This document shows, one piece after another, positions 18,545 through 26,984 of a stretch of 36,202 bases of DNA. The notes under the pieces are model-generated. The model had not been told where the DNA came from. It did no database searches and saw nothing but the letters and a program-made list of their open reading frames with translations. A program made the position numbers and the translations under genes. Source of the stretch: Prevotella sp. CAG:755 (GTDB lineage: Bacteria > Bacteroidota > Bacteroidia > Bacteroidales > Bacteroidaceae). How positions within the stretch are numbered: position 1 is the first letter of the stretch; each line of letters begins with the position of its first letter. The stretch lies in the NCBI GenBank assembly GCA_000431275.1, contig HF989170.1, positions 1-36,202 on the forward strand. The letters run 5' to 3'.

Positions 18545-19174
18545 TTATTTTCCATCTTCCTTGTTCAGCGATCTGTGTACCCAGATGACGCACCCCAAGA
18601 TGATAAGCGCCATTGCCGGCATGGTCATCATGCCATTGTCCGCGTAGCCAGAGGCATAAAAGCTGTCAGGCAGTATCTTGAGGCCAAGAAGTGATCCGGA
18701 ACCGAAAAATTCGCGGACTGCACCGACAATGACAAGTATGTAGGCATAGCCCAGGCCATTACCGATACCGTCGAGGAAACTGGGCCATGCCTTATTCATC
18801 ATGGCGAAGGCCTCGAGGCGGCCCATCAGGATGCAGTTGGTGATGATGAGGCCAACGTAGACGCTGAGCTGGACGCTCACGTCGTAGGCAAAGGCTTTCA
18901 GGATCATGCTGACGATAGTTACCAGCGCGGCTACGACGACAAGTTGGATGATGATGCGGATTCGGTTCGGGATTGTTTTTCGGATGAGCGAGATGATCAC
19001 GTTGCTGAAAGCTGTGATGACCGTTACAGAAAGCCCCATCACGATTGCTGGTTCTAACTGTGAAGTGACAGCCAGGGCCGAGCATATACCCAAGACCTGT
19101 ACTAGGATCGGGTTGTCTATATTGAGTGGGGCCATTAGCGCAGCCCTGTTCTCTTTTGAAAATAAGTTACTCAT
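18545..19174 (-). CDS. nqrD: Na+-translocating NADH:quinone reductase subunit D
   Basis: A 209-residue membrane subunit with about six helices. C31 (LGICSAL) and C114 (ITNCILMGR) are the expected ligands of the shared NqrD/NqrE iron centre. The segment NCILMGRLEAF is strongly typical of NqrD. The gene starts 12 bases after nqrC stops, in the same operon. Confidence 0.97.
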   Translation of the reverse strand: MSNLFSKENRAALMAPLNIDNPILVQVLGICSALAVTSQLEPAIVMGLSVTVITAFSNVIISLIRKTIPNRIRIIIQLVVVAALVTIVSMILKAFAYDVSVQLSVYVGLIITNCILMGRLEAFAMMNKAWPSFLDGIGNGLGYAYILVIVGAVREFFGSGSLLGLKILPDSFYASGYADNGMMTMPAMALIILGCVIWVHRSLNKEDGK

Positions 19175-19186
19175 GTTTCTCGAAGT

Positions 19187-19897
19187 TTATGGCTGTTGTT
19201 TACTTGCTAAAAAAGCGTGGTATTGGGCAATGCACTCGGTGAACATTGCGGTAACGCCATTCATTGTCAAAGTGGCGCCAGAGATTCCGTCACATTCGAA
19301 GTCCGGTTCTTTGACTTGTCCCTTTTTGACTACTTTAAGCGCTATTGAGCCATCGTCCGACATGACTTTTTTCCCTTTGAACTGTTCTTGGAAGTCAAGG
19401 TCACTGATGCGTGCGCCGAGGCCGGCTGTTTCACTTTGGTGTCCGAAATATGCACCGAAGACTGTGTTCCCATCTTCGTTCAAGGCGATATATCCCCAAA
19501 TAGAGCCCCAAAGTCCTTTTCCCGAGAGCGGAATGACATATTTAGTGGCTCCGTTGATCTGGCAGATATAAAGAGGAAGGTAGTCGGGGGTGATGTCCTT
19601 GCTGTCTACCGTGAAGCCATTTTGGTCTTTGTCGGTTCCGTCTTCGACCACACTTCCCTTGCTGTCGATGATGCAGTCTGCACTCACCACTTTGGCGTAT
19701 TCGGCCTCCACCTGCTCGTTGTCAAGCCCTCGGATGTTGAGGGCGGAAAGAATCTGCTTCTTTTTGTCGATACGTTCGTTTGCCTTTGATGGGCCTTCGA
19801 GCACTTGCGAAACGAATGCAAGCAGGAATGCCACTACGATGACGACGGCAGAAGCGTAGACAATAGTATATGTGTTACTGTTCGTGTTGAGTTTCAT
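19187..19897 (-). CDS. nqrC: Na+-translocating NADH:quinone reductase subunit C
   Basis: A membrane-anchored periplasmic flavoprotein of 236 residues. One N-terminal helix (TIVYASAVVIVVAFLLAFVS) is followed by a soluble domain. The flavinylation motif Dxx(S/T)GAT is present as DGISGAT, so FMN should be attached through a phosphoester to T209. The ApbE flavin transferase needed for this is not in the window. Located 9 bases after nqrB and 12 bases before nqrD. Confidence 0.97.
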   Translation of the reverse strand: MKLNTNSNTYTIVYASAVVIVVAFLLAFVSQVLEGPSKANERIDKKKQILSALNIRGLDNEQVEAEYAKVVSADCIIDSKGSVVEDGTDKDQNGFTVDSKDITPDYLPLYICQINGATKYVIPLSGKGLWGSIWGYIALNEDGNTVFGAYFGHQSETAGLGARISDLDFQEQFKGKKVMSDDGSIALKVVKKGQVKEPDFECDGISGATLTMNGVTAMFTECIAQYHAFLASKQQP

Positions 19898-19906
19898 GGC
19901 GTCTGT

Positions 19907-21055
19907 TTATTTGTGGATTGCGCGTTTGGCCCGTTTGCTAATGTTGCGCTGCACGAAACAATAGTCGATAAGCGGGGCGAGAGCATTCATGAGGAGGATG
20001 GCGAGCATCATACCTTCGGGATAGCCCGGATTGGCTACGCGGATGAGGATAGCTACTGCGCCGATGCAAAAGCCATAGATATATTTCCCTTTTTCCGTAC
20101 GGGCGCTGGTGACGGGGTCTGTGGCCATGAATACGGCACCAAAGCAGAAACCGCCGAGGAAGAGATGCTCGTACCATGTCAGGGGCGTTTGTCCGGTGGC
20201 GTGGAAGAGGGCGGCTACCAGACCACCACCGACAAAGACGCTCAGCATTGTGCGCCAAGAAGCGATTCCGGTCCAAAGCAGAATGATGGCACCGAGGGCA
20301 ATGGCGATGACACTCGTTTCACCTACGGAGCCGGGGATAAGTCCTACCACCATATCTTGCATTGACGGGAGTTGGAGCGTTTCTGCGTTTAGTGAACCCA
20401 ACGGTGTTGCCATTGTGAACGTGTCAGGAAGATCTGCGCCGAGTCCGAATATGCTGTCTTTGCTGAGCCACACGTTTTCTCCACTCATCTGGTTTGGATA
20501 AGAGAAGAATAGGAATGCGCGGGCCACGATGGCGGGATTGAAGATGTTCATGCCTGTTCCGCCATATATTTCCTTGGCAAAGATGACGGAGAAGGCTACG
20601 GCCAATGCGAGCATCCAGAGTGGAGTTGTCACCGGAATGATGAGCGGTACGAGCAGTCCGGTAACGAGGTAGCCCTCTTGGATTTCCTCGCCTTTCCATT
20701 GGGCAACGATGAACTCAATGCCGAGTCCGACGACATAGGAGACAATGATTTTTGGCAATACGGCCAGAAAACCGTAGCCGAAGAGTTGCCAAAATGTTCC
20801 GTTGAGTCCGGCTGCGTGATAGTGCTGATAGCCGACGTTGTACATGCCGAAGAGCATCGCGGGGAGGAGGGCGATGACAACGAAGGACATGATGCGTTTC
20901 GAGTCGATGGCGTCGTGGATGCTGACTCCTATTTTCGATGTTTTGTTAGAGACGAGCAAGAAACTTTCCATGCCTTCGAATACAGAGTGGAAACTATGCA
21001 ATTTCCCTCCAGTTTCGAAGCTGGACCTGATCTTGTCAAAAAACTTTTTTATCAT
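19907..21055 (-). CDS. nqrB: Na+-translocating NADH:quinone reductase subunit B
   Basis: Multi-helix membrane subunit, 382 residues, holding covalent FMN and riboflavin and forming much of the sodium path. The FMN site fits Dxx(S/T)xAT as DTFTMAT, with T217 the attachment residue; the usual Gly is Met here. GTGMNIFNPAIVARAFLFFSYP is typical of NqrB. It starts 44 bases after nqrA and ends 9 bases before nqrC. Confidence 0.97.
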   Translation of the reverse strand: MIKKFFDKIRSSFETGGKLHSFHSVFEGMESFLLVSNKTSKIGVSIHDAIDSKRIMSFVVIALLPAMLFGMYNVGYQHYHAAGLNGTFWQLFGYGFLAVLPKIIVSYVVGLGIEFIVAQWKGEEIQEGYLVTGLLVPLIIPVTTPLWMLALAVAFSVIFAKEIYGGTGMNIFNPAIVARAFLFFSYPNQMSGENVWLSKDSIFGLGADLPDTFTMATPLGSLNAETLQLPSMQDMVVGLIPGSVGETSVIAIALGAIILLWTGIASWRTMLSVFVGGGLVAALFHATGQTPLTWYEHLFLGGFCFGAVFMATDPVTSARTEKGKYIYGFCIGAVAILIRVANPGYPEGMMLAILLMNALAPLIDYCFVQRNISKRAKRAIHK

Positions 21056-21099
21056 AGTGTTCCGATTTGCTGCTTTGGTAAAGGATTTAGCTCTAGAAC

Positions 21100-22449
21100 T
21101 TAGCTGTTTTCTTTGCGAAGAATGTCCAAGCCTTCACGAACGATGCGTTGTAGTTCGAGCTTAGATGAGTCGACGAATTCAGCCACGGCGAAGTCTTCGG
21201 GGGCAACTTCGTAGATGCCCAGTTCCTCTTGACGGTCGATGTTGCCTGTAATGATGGCTTTCACCAGATAGCCGGCATAGATATCCATAGGGAACACGCG
21301 GTCGTATTCGCCACTCATGATCATGTGTCGTTGCCCGCCTTTTATACGACAATCGAGGTTGTAGTGCCGGCTCTTTCCTTGCAGCCAGCTGAAATAGCTA
21401 CGGCTGGTTGAGTAGTCGTTCAGGCGTGGGGCGATCCAGCCGAGAACTTCGTCACGGTCGTCTCCTTCGGGGATGGCACATACTTCTGTCGTGTGGGCGC
21501 CGAGGAAGTGCAGCTCATCGGTCTTCCGGCCTACGAGCGGATTACCGTCAATAAGGCGGACGGAGTGGTCGGTCGCTGTGCCTGATTTGACGAGGGAGTC
21601 GAGACGAGCACCGATTTTTGTTTCGACGTATTGTGGATGGAGCATATCGCTTCCTGCGAGCGCGATGCGGCGGGTTAAGTCCGTGTGTCCGGTTCTAAGC
21701 AATCGGCCTATAAAGATAACTTCTTCGGCTCCGAGTGTCCACACGGTCTCGCCCTTGTTGATGGGAGCGATATGGTTGATTTGTACACCCACGTTGCCCG
21801 ATGGGTTGGGACCGTCGAAGACATACACTTTGGCGTTGCTGAGCTGGCCGAGTACATCTTCCTGTTCGGGACAGATGCCCACACTGACCGGAGCCAGCAG
21901 AGAGAGGGCCGTAATGCCTTGCTGGAAGTCTGTTTCTTGTCCTTGAAGTACAAAGGAGAAATCAGCGGCCAACGGCATTTTCGAGAATGTGGAGACGAAG
22001 ATTCCACGTGGCTTGTCGTCCGGAGAGGCTACGACGTCGTACGGACGGCTGCGGAAGAATGCGAACAGACCGCTTGCCAGCAGGAGTTCAAGCAGGCTGT
22101 CAGCCATTAGCGCCTCGTCTTGTGGTATATCGAACGATTCGTAGGTGGTTTCGTTGTCGGGCGTCACTTGAATACTCAGTATCTTGCGCCGTTCGCCACG
22201 TTCGATCGCTTTGACGGTTCCGCTGACCGGCGAAACGAAGCGGACGCGTTCGTCATTCTTGTTTACGAAAAGGGTTTCGCCTGCTTTGACATGCGTCCCT
22301 TCTTTTACCACCGGTCGAGGCTTCACTCCATGAAAGTCGTCCGGCACAAGGGCGTAGACCTGCGCTGGGGCAGCTTTGTGCAGCTGTTGCTGCGCCACAC
22401 CTGCAAGGTTCAGGTCCAAGCCTTTACGAATCTTGATTGTTTTTTCCAT
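21100..22449 (-). CDS. nqrA: Na+-translocating NADH:quinone reductase subunit A
   Basis: First gene of the operon. It encodes the 449-residue cytoplasmic-face subunit involved in quinone binding, with no membrane helices. The N-terminus (KIRKGLDLNLAG) and the segment GTHVKAGETLFVNK, a barrel-sandwich-like region, are typical, as is the later KGETVWTLGAEEVIFIGRLL. The ATG at 22449 follows a -7 promoter element by 19 bases, giving a very short leader. Confidence 0.97.
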   Translation of the reverse strand: MEKTIKIRKGLDLNLAGVAQQQLHKAAPAQVYALVPDDFHGVKPRPVVKEGTHVKAGETLFVNKNDERVRFVSPVSGTVKAIERGERRKILSIQVTPDNETTYESFDIPQDEALMADSLLELLLASGLFAFFRSRPYDVVASPDDKPRGIFVSTFSKMPLAADFSFVLQGQETDFQQGITALSLLAPVSVGICPEQEDVLGQLSNAKVYVFDGPNPSGNVGVQINHIAPINKGETVWTLGAEEVIFIGRLLRTGHTDLTRRIALAGSDMLHPQYVETKIGARLDSLVKSGTATDHSVRLIDGNPLVGRKTDELHFLGAHTTEVCAIPEGDDRDEVLGWIAPRLNDYSTSRSYFSWLQGKSRHYNLDCRIKGGQRHMIMSGEYDRVFPMDIYAGYLVKAIITGNIDRQEELGIYEVAPEDFAVAEFVDSSKLELQRIVREGLDILRKENS

Positions 22450-22468
22450 AAGCCAGTTGTAACGTGCG

Positions 22469-22476
22469 CAAATTTA
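22469..22476 (-). promoter_or_regulatory. Putative -7 promoter element for nqrABCDEF
   Basis: Read on the minus strand this is TAAATTTG, matching TAnnTTTG, with the nqrA ATG starting 19 bases further. No clear -33 motif lies 20 bases upstream. It would drive the six-gene operon with a leader of roughly a dozen bases. Confidence 0.55.
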
Positions 22477-22526
22477 AGAAATAAAAACGAATATAAGTGC
22501 TTTCGTAACTTGAAACTCGTTAGGTG

Positions 22527-22577
22527 GCTTTTGCAAAAGCTCTGCTCGTGATTAGCAGTCAGATTTCCGTAAATCTG
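22527..22577. repeat. Cluster of short palindromes upstream of nqrA
   Basis: Three inverted repeats follow one another: the perfect palindrome GCTTTTGCAAAAGC (22527-22540), ctgct/agcag (22542-22546 and 22554-22558), and cagattt/aaatctg (22560-22566 and 22571-22577, 4-base loop). They lie 50-100 bases upstream of the nqrA -7 element. They could be operator sites or small RNA folds; no function is assigned. Confidence 0.4.
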
Positions 22578-22608
22578 GTGCGGTGGGCGGTGTGTCTGGC
22601 GTAATGTG

Positions 22609-22662
22609 AGAGAAGTGACAGGTCATCCCTCTGTACACGCTAGGATGACCTGTCACTTCTCT
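22609..22662. terminator. Terminator hairpin, 20-bp perfect stem
   Basis: Arms 22609-22628 and 22643-22662 pair perfectly over 20 bases around a 14-base loop. It lies 37 bases after the stop of the minus-strand pseudoprotease-TPR gene and before the nqr promoter, so it most likely ends the dnaN-recN operon. It lacks a strong U-tract. Confidence 0.78.
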
Positions 22663-22698
22663 GTTGGTTTGGGCGGAGATGCCTGTGTGGATCCAGCT

Positions 22699-24396
22699 TT
22701 ATTTGCTATACTGTCCGATGTATGCTTCGGCATCAGTGGAGCCTTTGGCTTTGGCCGAGTTCAGGGCTTCGAGGGCTTGGGCTTTTTGGCCAAGTTCGCC
22801 AAGGGCGATGCCGGCTAACAGGTAGGCGTCGGCATTGTCCGGTGATAGTTTTTGGGCCTGCTGTGCAGAACGCAGGGCTTCTTCGTTTTCACCGACACGC
22901 AACATGAGCGCAGCGCGTTCCAAGTGATAGAGAGGGGCGTCGGCTTCGAGGCTGATAGCCTTGTCGATGTCGTCAAGGGCTTGCTGATACATTCGTCCGT
23001 TTAGTTCGGCTTGTTCGCGCAGATAGTAGAAATGGGCATTGAGGTTGCGCGAGCCGATGGCATTTTCATAGTCAGAGTAATCGGCCGCGGCTTCACGGTA
23101 GAGGCCGCAGCGCATCCGGTATCCGGCCCGGGCTAGCACGAATGGGGCACCGGCCACGGTGAGTGGCCGTTCGCACCGGGCTACGGCGCTGTCAGCCAGT
23201 GCCAGCACACGGAGAGAGTCGCCGCCGGAAAGTTCCAGGGAGCGCGCGGCATAGTAGTAAGACTCGCTTGATTCCATATCGGTGCCAGCAAGCGAGAGGA
23301 ATGTTTCGCAGGCTTTTTCGTATTGTTTGAGGACAAACTGGCAGTAGCCTAATTGCAGGCGGTAAAGAGGTTGTATGCTGATGTCGCATGCTGCCTGAGC
23401 CTCGGCTAAGGCTTTTTCTGCCGTCCAGTCTTTGTATGCCGGTTGGGGATTATTGACAATTTTGTTGTATACCAGTTTGCTCAGAGTGTAATGCGCTTCG
23501 GCCGCTTTGTCCTTATAATCTTTTGTCACGTGCTCAATATCGGCTTCGGCCCGGGAATAGTCGGCGTGCAGGGCGTAAAACTCTGCGCGCGAGAGATAGA
23601 CGTCGCCGTTTTCGGGGTAGGCCCGGATGAAATCATCGAAGGCTATGGCGCAAGCAGCGGAGTCTTTGAGGCTCATGCTAAACATGTAGAGGTAGCTGAG
23701 GGCGTCTTCTTCTTTACTGGGTAGGGCTTTCTGAATGTGGATGCTTTGCAGGTCCTTGTTCATGTAGCTTAGTGTATTCACGTGGAGGTCTTTGCCTGCT
23801 TCAACATCTATGGCGCAAATTCCTTTTGCGCCAGGGCTTACGTTGAGCTGAGTGATGGCTACGACTTCGCCGTTGCCTGTGATGACCGGACACCCCACCA
23901 GTCGTTCGGCGTTTTCGGACGTGAGGGTGTAGTAGGCATAACGGTCGAATTTCGACGTTTCGCTTACTGTGGCGGCAATAGAAGCGCTTTTTTTGTCAAT
24001 GGAGTAAGGGACGACGGTCAACTGCTCGCCTTGGCTTACGTCGGTGGCGGAAATCGGAATCCAGTTGTTCTTGTTCGTGCCGACTTGAAAGCGTACGAGG
24101 TCATAATTCTGGCTGGCGCCAAGTATGCGCATGACGTCGTGCTTCTTCCCGTTGGCGTCAATGGCGACCGCTTTCGAAGCTCCTTCGAGGAGAGCGTAGC
24201 TTGCGATGGCTTCTCCGTTTTCGCCAATGAAGAAACCGTTTCCAGAATGGATGAGTTTTCCATCGGAATCGTAGGTGGTGATGCTGATGACGGCTTTACG
24301 CCAATCGTCCTGGTCTGTGGCGAGGGCGGGAAGCGCGGCTGTGAGGAACAGGAGCAGGGTGACGGATTTCTTGAATGATGTGACTAAGTGGTTCAT
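22699..24396 (-). CDS. Exported TPR protein with degenerate trypsin-like (pseudoprotease) domain
   Basis: A 565-residue protein. The start at 24396 places the signal peptide (SVTLLLFLTAALPALA) at the N-terminus and leaves 10 bases after recN; an upstream ATG at 24426 would overlap recN. Residues about 30-210 align by eye with HtrA-like trypsin folds. GNGFFIGENGEAIASYALLEGA replaces the usual catalytic His with A68. D99 in NYDLV is kept. The Ser motif is RLVGCPV, with V167 where Ser should be. From about 230 onward it is TPR-like (YLSRAEFYALHADYSRAEADIEH and later units such as DALYHLERAALML-type repeats). It is probably a periplasmic scaffold rather than a protease. Last gene of the dnaN-recN operon. 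Function unknown. Confidence 0.83.
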   Translation of the reverse strand: MNHLVTSFKKSVTLLLFLTAALPALATDQDDWRKAVISITTYDSDGKLIHSGNGFFIGENGEAIASYALLEGASKAVAIDANGKKHDVMRILGASQNYDLVRFQVGTNKNNWIPISATDVSQGEQLTVVPYSIDKKSASIAATVSETSKFDRYAYYTLTSENAERLVGCPVITGNGEVVAITQLNVSPGAKGICAIDVEAGKDLHVNTLSYMNKDLQSIHIQKALPSKEEDALSYLYMFSMSLKDSAACAIAFDDFIRAYPENGDVYLSRAEFYALHADYSRAEADIEHVTKDYKDKAAEAHYTLSKLVYNKIVNNPQPAYKDWTAEKALAEAQAACDISIQPLYRLQLGYCQFVLKQYEKACETFLSLAGTDMESSESYYYAARSLELSGGDSLRVLALADSAVARCERPLTVAGAPFVLARAGYRMRCGLYREAAADYSDYENAIGSRNLNAHFYYLREQAELNGRMYQQALDDIDKAISLEADAPLYHLERAALMLRVGENEEALRSAQQAQKLSPDNADAYLLAGIALGELGQKAQALEALNSAKAKGSTDAEAYIGQYSK

Positions 24397-24406
24397 TGCA
24401 GTGTGG

Positions 24407-26071
24407 TTAAGTATGTGAGCTGTCAAGCAGGGATTGGGCGTTGTGGATGGCTGCGTCGGTCAAAGTTTCACCGCTGAGCATGTGGGCGATCTCTTCAATG
24501 CGCTCGGCGTCTGAGAGTTTGGCGATGTGGCTGACTGTACCTTGTTTCTCTTCTTGTTTGAATACTCGGTATTGGTAGTCCCCGCGTGCTGCGATTTGTG
24601 GAAGATGGGTGATACTGATGATTTGCCCGTTTGTCGACATTTCTTTCATCGTGAGGGCCATCTTTTCGGCTATTCGGCCGGAAACACCAGTATCGATTTC
24701 GTCGAAAATGATGGTAGGCAGTGGCGCATAGTGTGTCGTAGCGGCTTTCAGTGCCAGCATGAGACGTGCGATTTCTCCTCCTGATGCAATGTGCGATACG
24801 TCTTGTTTGGGCACGTTGCGGTTTGCACTGAATAGTAGGCTGACACCGTCTGTTCCGCTTGGTGTCGGCGATTTAGGGATAAAAGCGAATTCCAATTCTG
24901 TGTGCGGCATTCCGAGGTCGGTCAGCCGTTCTTTTAGGTTTTCAGTCAGGTGCTTGGCTGCTTCTTGGCGACTTTCGCTGAGCGTTGCAGCGGTTTTATG
25001 AAGTTGTTTCGTGCAGCCGTTGAGCGCATCGTCAAGTTCACGAAGTCGTTCGTCGCTGGTGTTGAGTGATTGGAGACGGCGATTGATGTCTTCTTGCAGG
25101 GCGATGAGTTCGGCCACAGTACTGACGTGGTGCTTTTGTTCGAGGGTATAAATCAGGTTGAGTCTGTCGTTGACGAAAGTTAGCCGTTCGGGATTGAATT
25201 CCACTTCCTCGGCGTAGCGGCCGATGTCGTCTGCGATGTCGTTCAACTCAATGTATGAACTGTCCAGTCTGTCGGCCAGCTCTTTGGCTTTGTTGAACAC
25301 TTCGGCTTGCCCATGTAGTAACTGTATGCATGTCCGAAGTTGGCCTAACAGATTGTTTTCGCCCTCTTGCAACAGGTCGGACGTCTGGAATAGGGCGTTT
25401 TTGATTTCTTCGGCATGACTGAGTGTATTCAATTCGTTTTCCAATTCATCCTGCTCTGTTTCTGTCAAGTTGGCCTCGTTGAGCTGAGTGGCTTGGAACG
25501 TGAGGTAATCTTCTTCCGCTTTGGCTGACTGTATCTGTTGTTCGAGTTCTTCTTTTTCTTGTCGGAGTGCGCGGTACTGGTCATACAGAGATTTATACTC
25601 CGTTCGTATGTGGGCATTTGCGGCCACGCCGTCAAGTGTGTCGATCAGGAAGTGTTCTTGGTTGAGTAGCAGGTTTTTGTGTTGAGAATGTATATCAATG
25701 AGTTGTGATGTCAGTGCTTTGAGTCGCTGAAGACTGACCGGGGTATCATTGATGAAACTGCGGCTTTTCCCACTTGCCAGTACTTCGCGGCGGATGATGC
25801 ATTCGTCACTTTCGTTGTCGAGTTCCTCTTGTTCGAAAAAGTCATTGAGATTCAGACCGGTTATATCGAATGTGGCTTCGACAGTGCATTTTTTTTCACC
25901 TGCTTTGATGGCTTTGCTGTCTGCTCGTCCGCCGAGTAACAGCGACAGTGCTCCGAGTATGATGCTCTTGCCCGCGCCTGTCTCACCGGTAAGGGTGGAG
26001 AAACCGGGGTGGAGTTCAATATCCAGTTCGTCGATGAGGGCGTAACTCTTAATGTATAAGTGTTTCAGCAT
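24407..26071 (-). CDS. recN: DNA repair protein RecN
   Basis: SMC-like ATPase acting early in double-strand break repair. Walker A is GETGAGKS at 29-36, followed by long coiled-coil arms (for example LRQEKEELEQQIQSAKAEEDY region). The signature SGGEIARLMLALK and Walker B IIFDEIDTGVSG lie near the C-terminus. At 554 residues it is full length. It starts 4 bases after porD and ends 10 bases before the pseudoprotease-TPR gene. RecN proteins share this architecture; SbcC or SMC are much longer. Confidence 0.97.
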   Translation of the reverse strand: MLKHLYIKSYALIDELDIELHPGFSTLTGETGAGKSIILGALSLLLGGRADSKAIKAGEKKCTVEATFDITGLNLNDFFEQEELDNESDECIIRREVLASGKSRSFINDTPVSLQRLKALTSQLIDIHSQHKNLLLNQEHFLIDTLDGVAANAHIRTEYKSLYDQYRALRQEKEELEQQIQSAKAEEDYLTFQATQLNEANLTETEQDELENELNTLSHAEEIKNALFQTSDLLQEGENNLLGQLRTCIQLLHGQAEVFNKAKELADRLDSSYIELNDIADDIGRYAEEVEFNPERLTFVNDRLNLIYTLEQKHHVSTVAELIALQEDINRRLQSLNTSDERLRELDDALNGCTKQLHKTAATLSESRQEAAKHLTENLKERLTDLGMPHTELEFAFIPKSPTPSGTDGVSLLFSANRNVPKQDVSHIASGGEIARLMLALKAATTHYAPLPTIIFDEIDTGVSGRIAEKMALTMKEMSTNGQIISITHLPQIAARGDYQYRVFKQEEKQGTVSHIAKLSDAERIEEIAHMLSGETLTDAAIHNAQSLLDSSHT

Positions 26072-26075
26072 GTGG

Positions 26076-26984
26076 CTATTGTCTTATGCGTCGCCAGTAG
26101 TTGCTTTGTGATGGATTAATGCTCATTAGCATCTCGTAGATGGCTTCCTTTTCGTTAGCGGTTCCTTTTCCTTTATAGATATTGACAAGTTCGTCGCGCT
26201 TTATTTCTGTAAAAAGTTGCGGCAGACTACTCATCGGTTTGTCTTCTTTGGCTTTTTTGAGCAGCTCGAGCGCGGTGGTAATGTTGGCTCGCCCGCGTTC
26301 GGCATTCGTCGCCATTTCGTCCATTCCGTTGCGATAGTATTGGTATTGTAACTGTCGCAAAGTTTCAAGGCCGCCGTCGAGGTAGTCGTTGATGAGAGCG
26401 TATCGGTTTTTGTTGCCTTCAAACGCTTTCCAGCCTTTTGACGTGAAGCTTTGGGCCCCGTTGACAATGGTTTGTGCATTGCGGAGGGCTTCGGTGCCGC
26501 CAAGCGGTGACATCGTGTCGAGGTCCCATCCGATGATCAGATAGGCGTAGTAGGCCATTAAGGCCGTCAGTTCATTGTCAATTTGGTCGAGACGAAATTC
26601 CAGTTGGTCGAATTCTTGGAAAGTAAAGGAAAAAGCTGCGTCTTGAAAGTTGAAGACTGTACTCGTGTATGTCGAGTTGAAGATGGGGCGTGAACTTTGT
26701 ACGGTGAGGGTGCAGTCGAATTTGTTCTCACTTTCCGTATATTGGTTCACAGTGATATTGAACGAACATGCGATGCGTTCATGAGGTGCATATTGCTGGT
26801 TTGTCCAATGGAATTCATTCATCAGTTGATTGAGTGACGTTTGTAAGTTCTCAAATATACTGGTGCTCGTTCCTTGAACCTTTTGATGGTTTACTGCCAC
26901 TTTGGCGTTGAGCTCTTGGGCAGTGACGCCCAGTCCGCTTGCAGCGAGCAGGCAGAATGTTAGCAATCGGCAAATGTTTGGCAT
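26076..26984 (-). CDS. porD: PorD-like protein (DUF4835), type IX secretion accessory
   Basis: A 302-residue exported protein with signal peptide CRLLTFCLLAASGLGVTA and QEL after the predicted cleavage. The sequence (LNAKVAVNHQKVQGTS near the N-terminus, FTFQEFDQLEFRLDQIDNELTALMAYYAY in the middle, SNYWRRIRQ at the end) is typical of DUF4835. The P. gingivalis member PorD is needed for type IX secretion, so the role here is inferred from family. Its start overlaps the coaBC end by 25 bases and recN follows after 4 bases. sprA nearby supports a functioning type IX system. Confidence 0.88.
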   Translation of the reverse strand: MPNICRLLTFCLLAASGLGVTAQELNAKVAVNHQKVQGTSTSIFENLQTSLNQLMNEFHWTNQQYAPHERIACSFNITVNQYTESENKFDCTLTVQSSRPIFNSTYTSTVFNFQDAAFSFTFQEFDQLEFRLDQIDNELTALMAYYAYLIIGWDLDTMSPLGGTEALRNAQTIVNGAQSFTSKGWKAFEGNKNRYALINDYLDGGLETLRQLQYQYYRNGMDEMATNAERGRANITTALELLKKAKEDKPMSSLPQLFTEIKRDELVNIYKGKGTANEKEAIYEMLMSINPSQSNYWRRIRQ

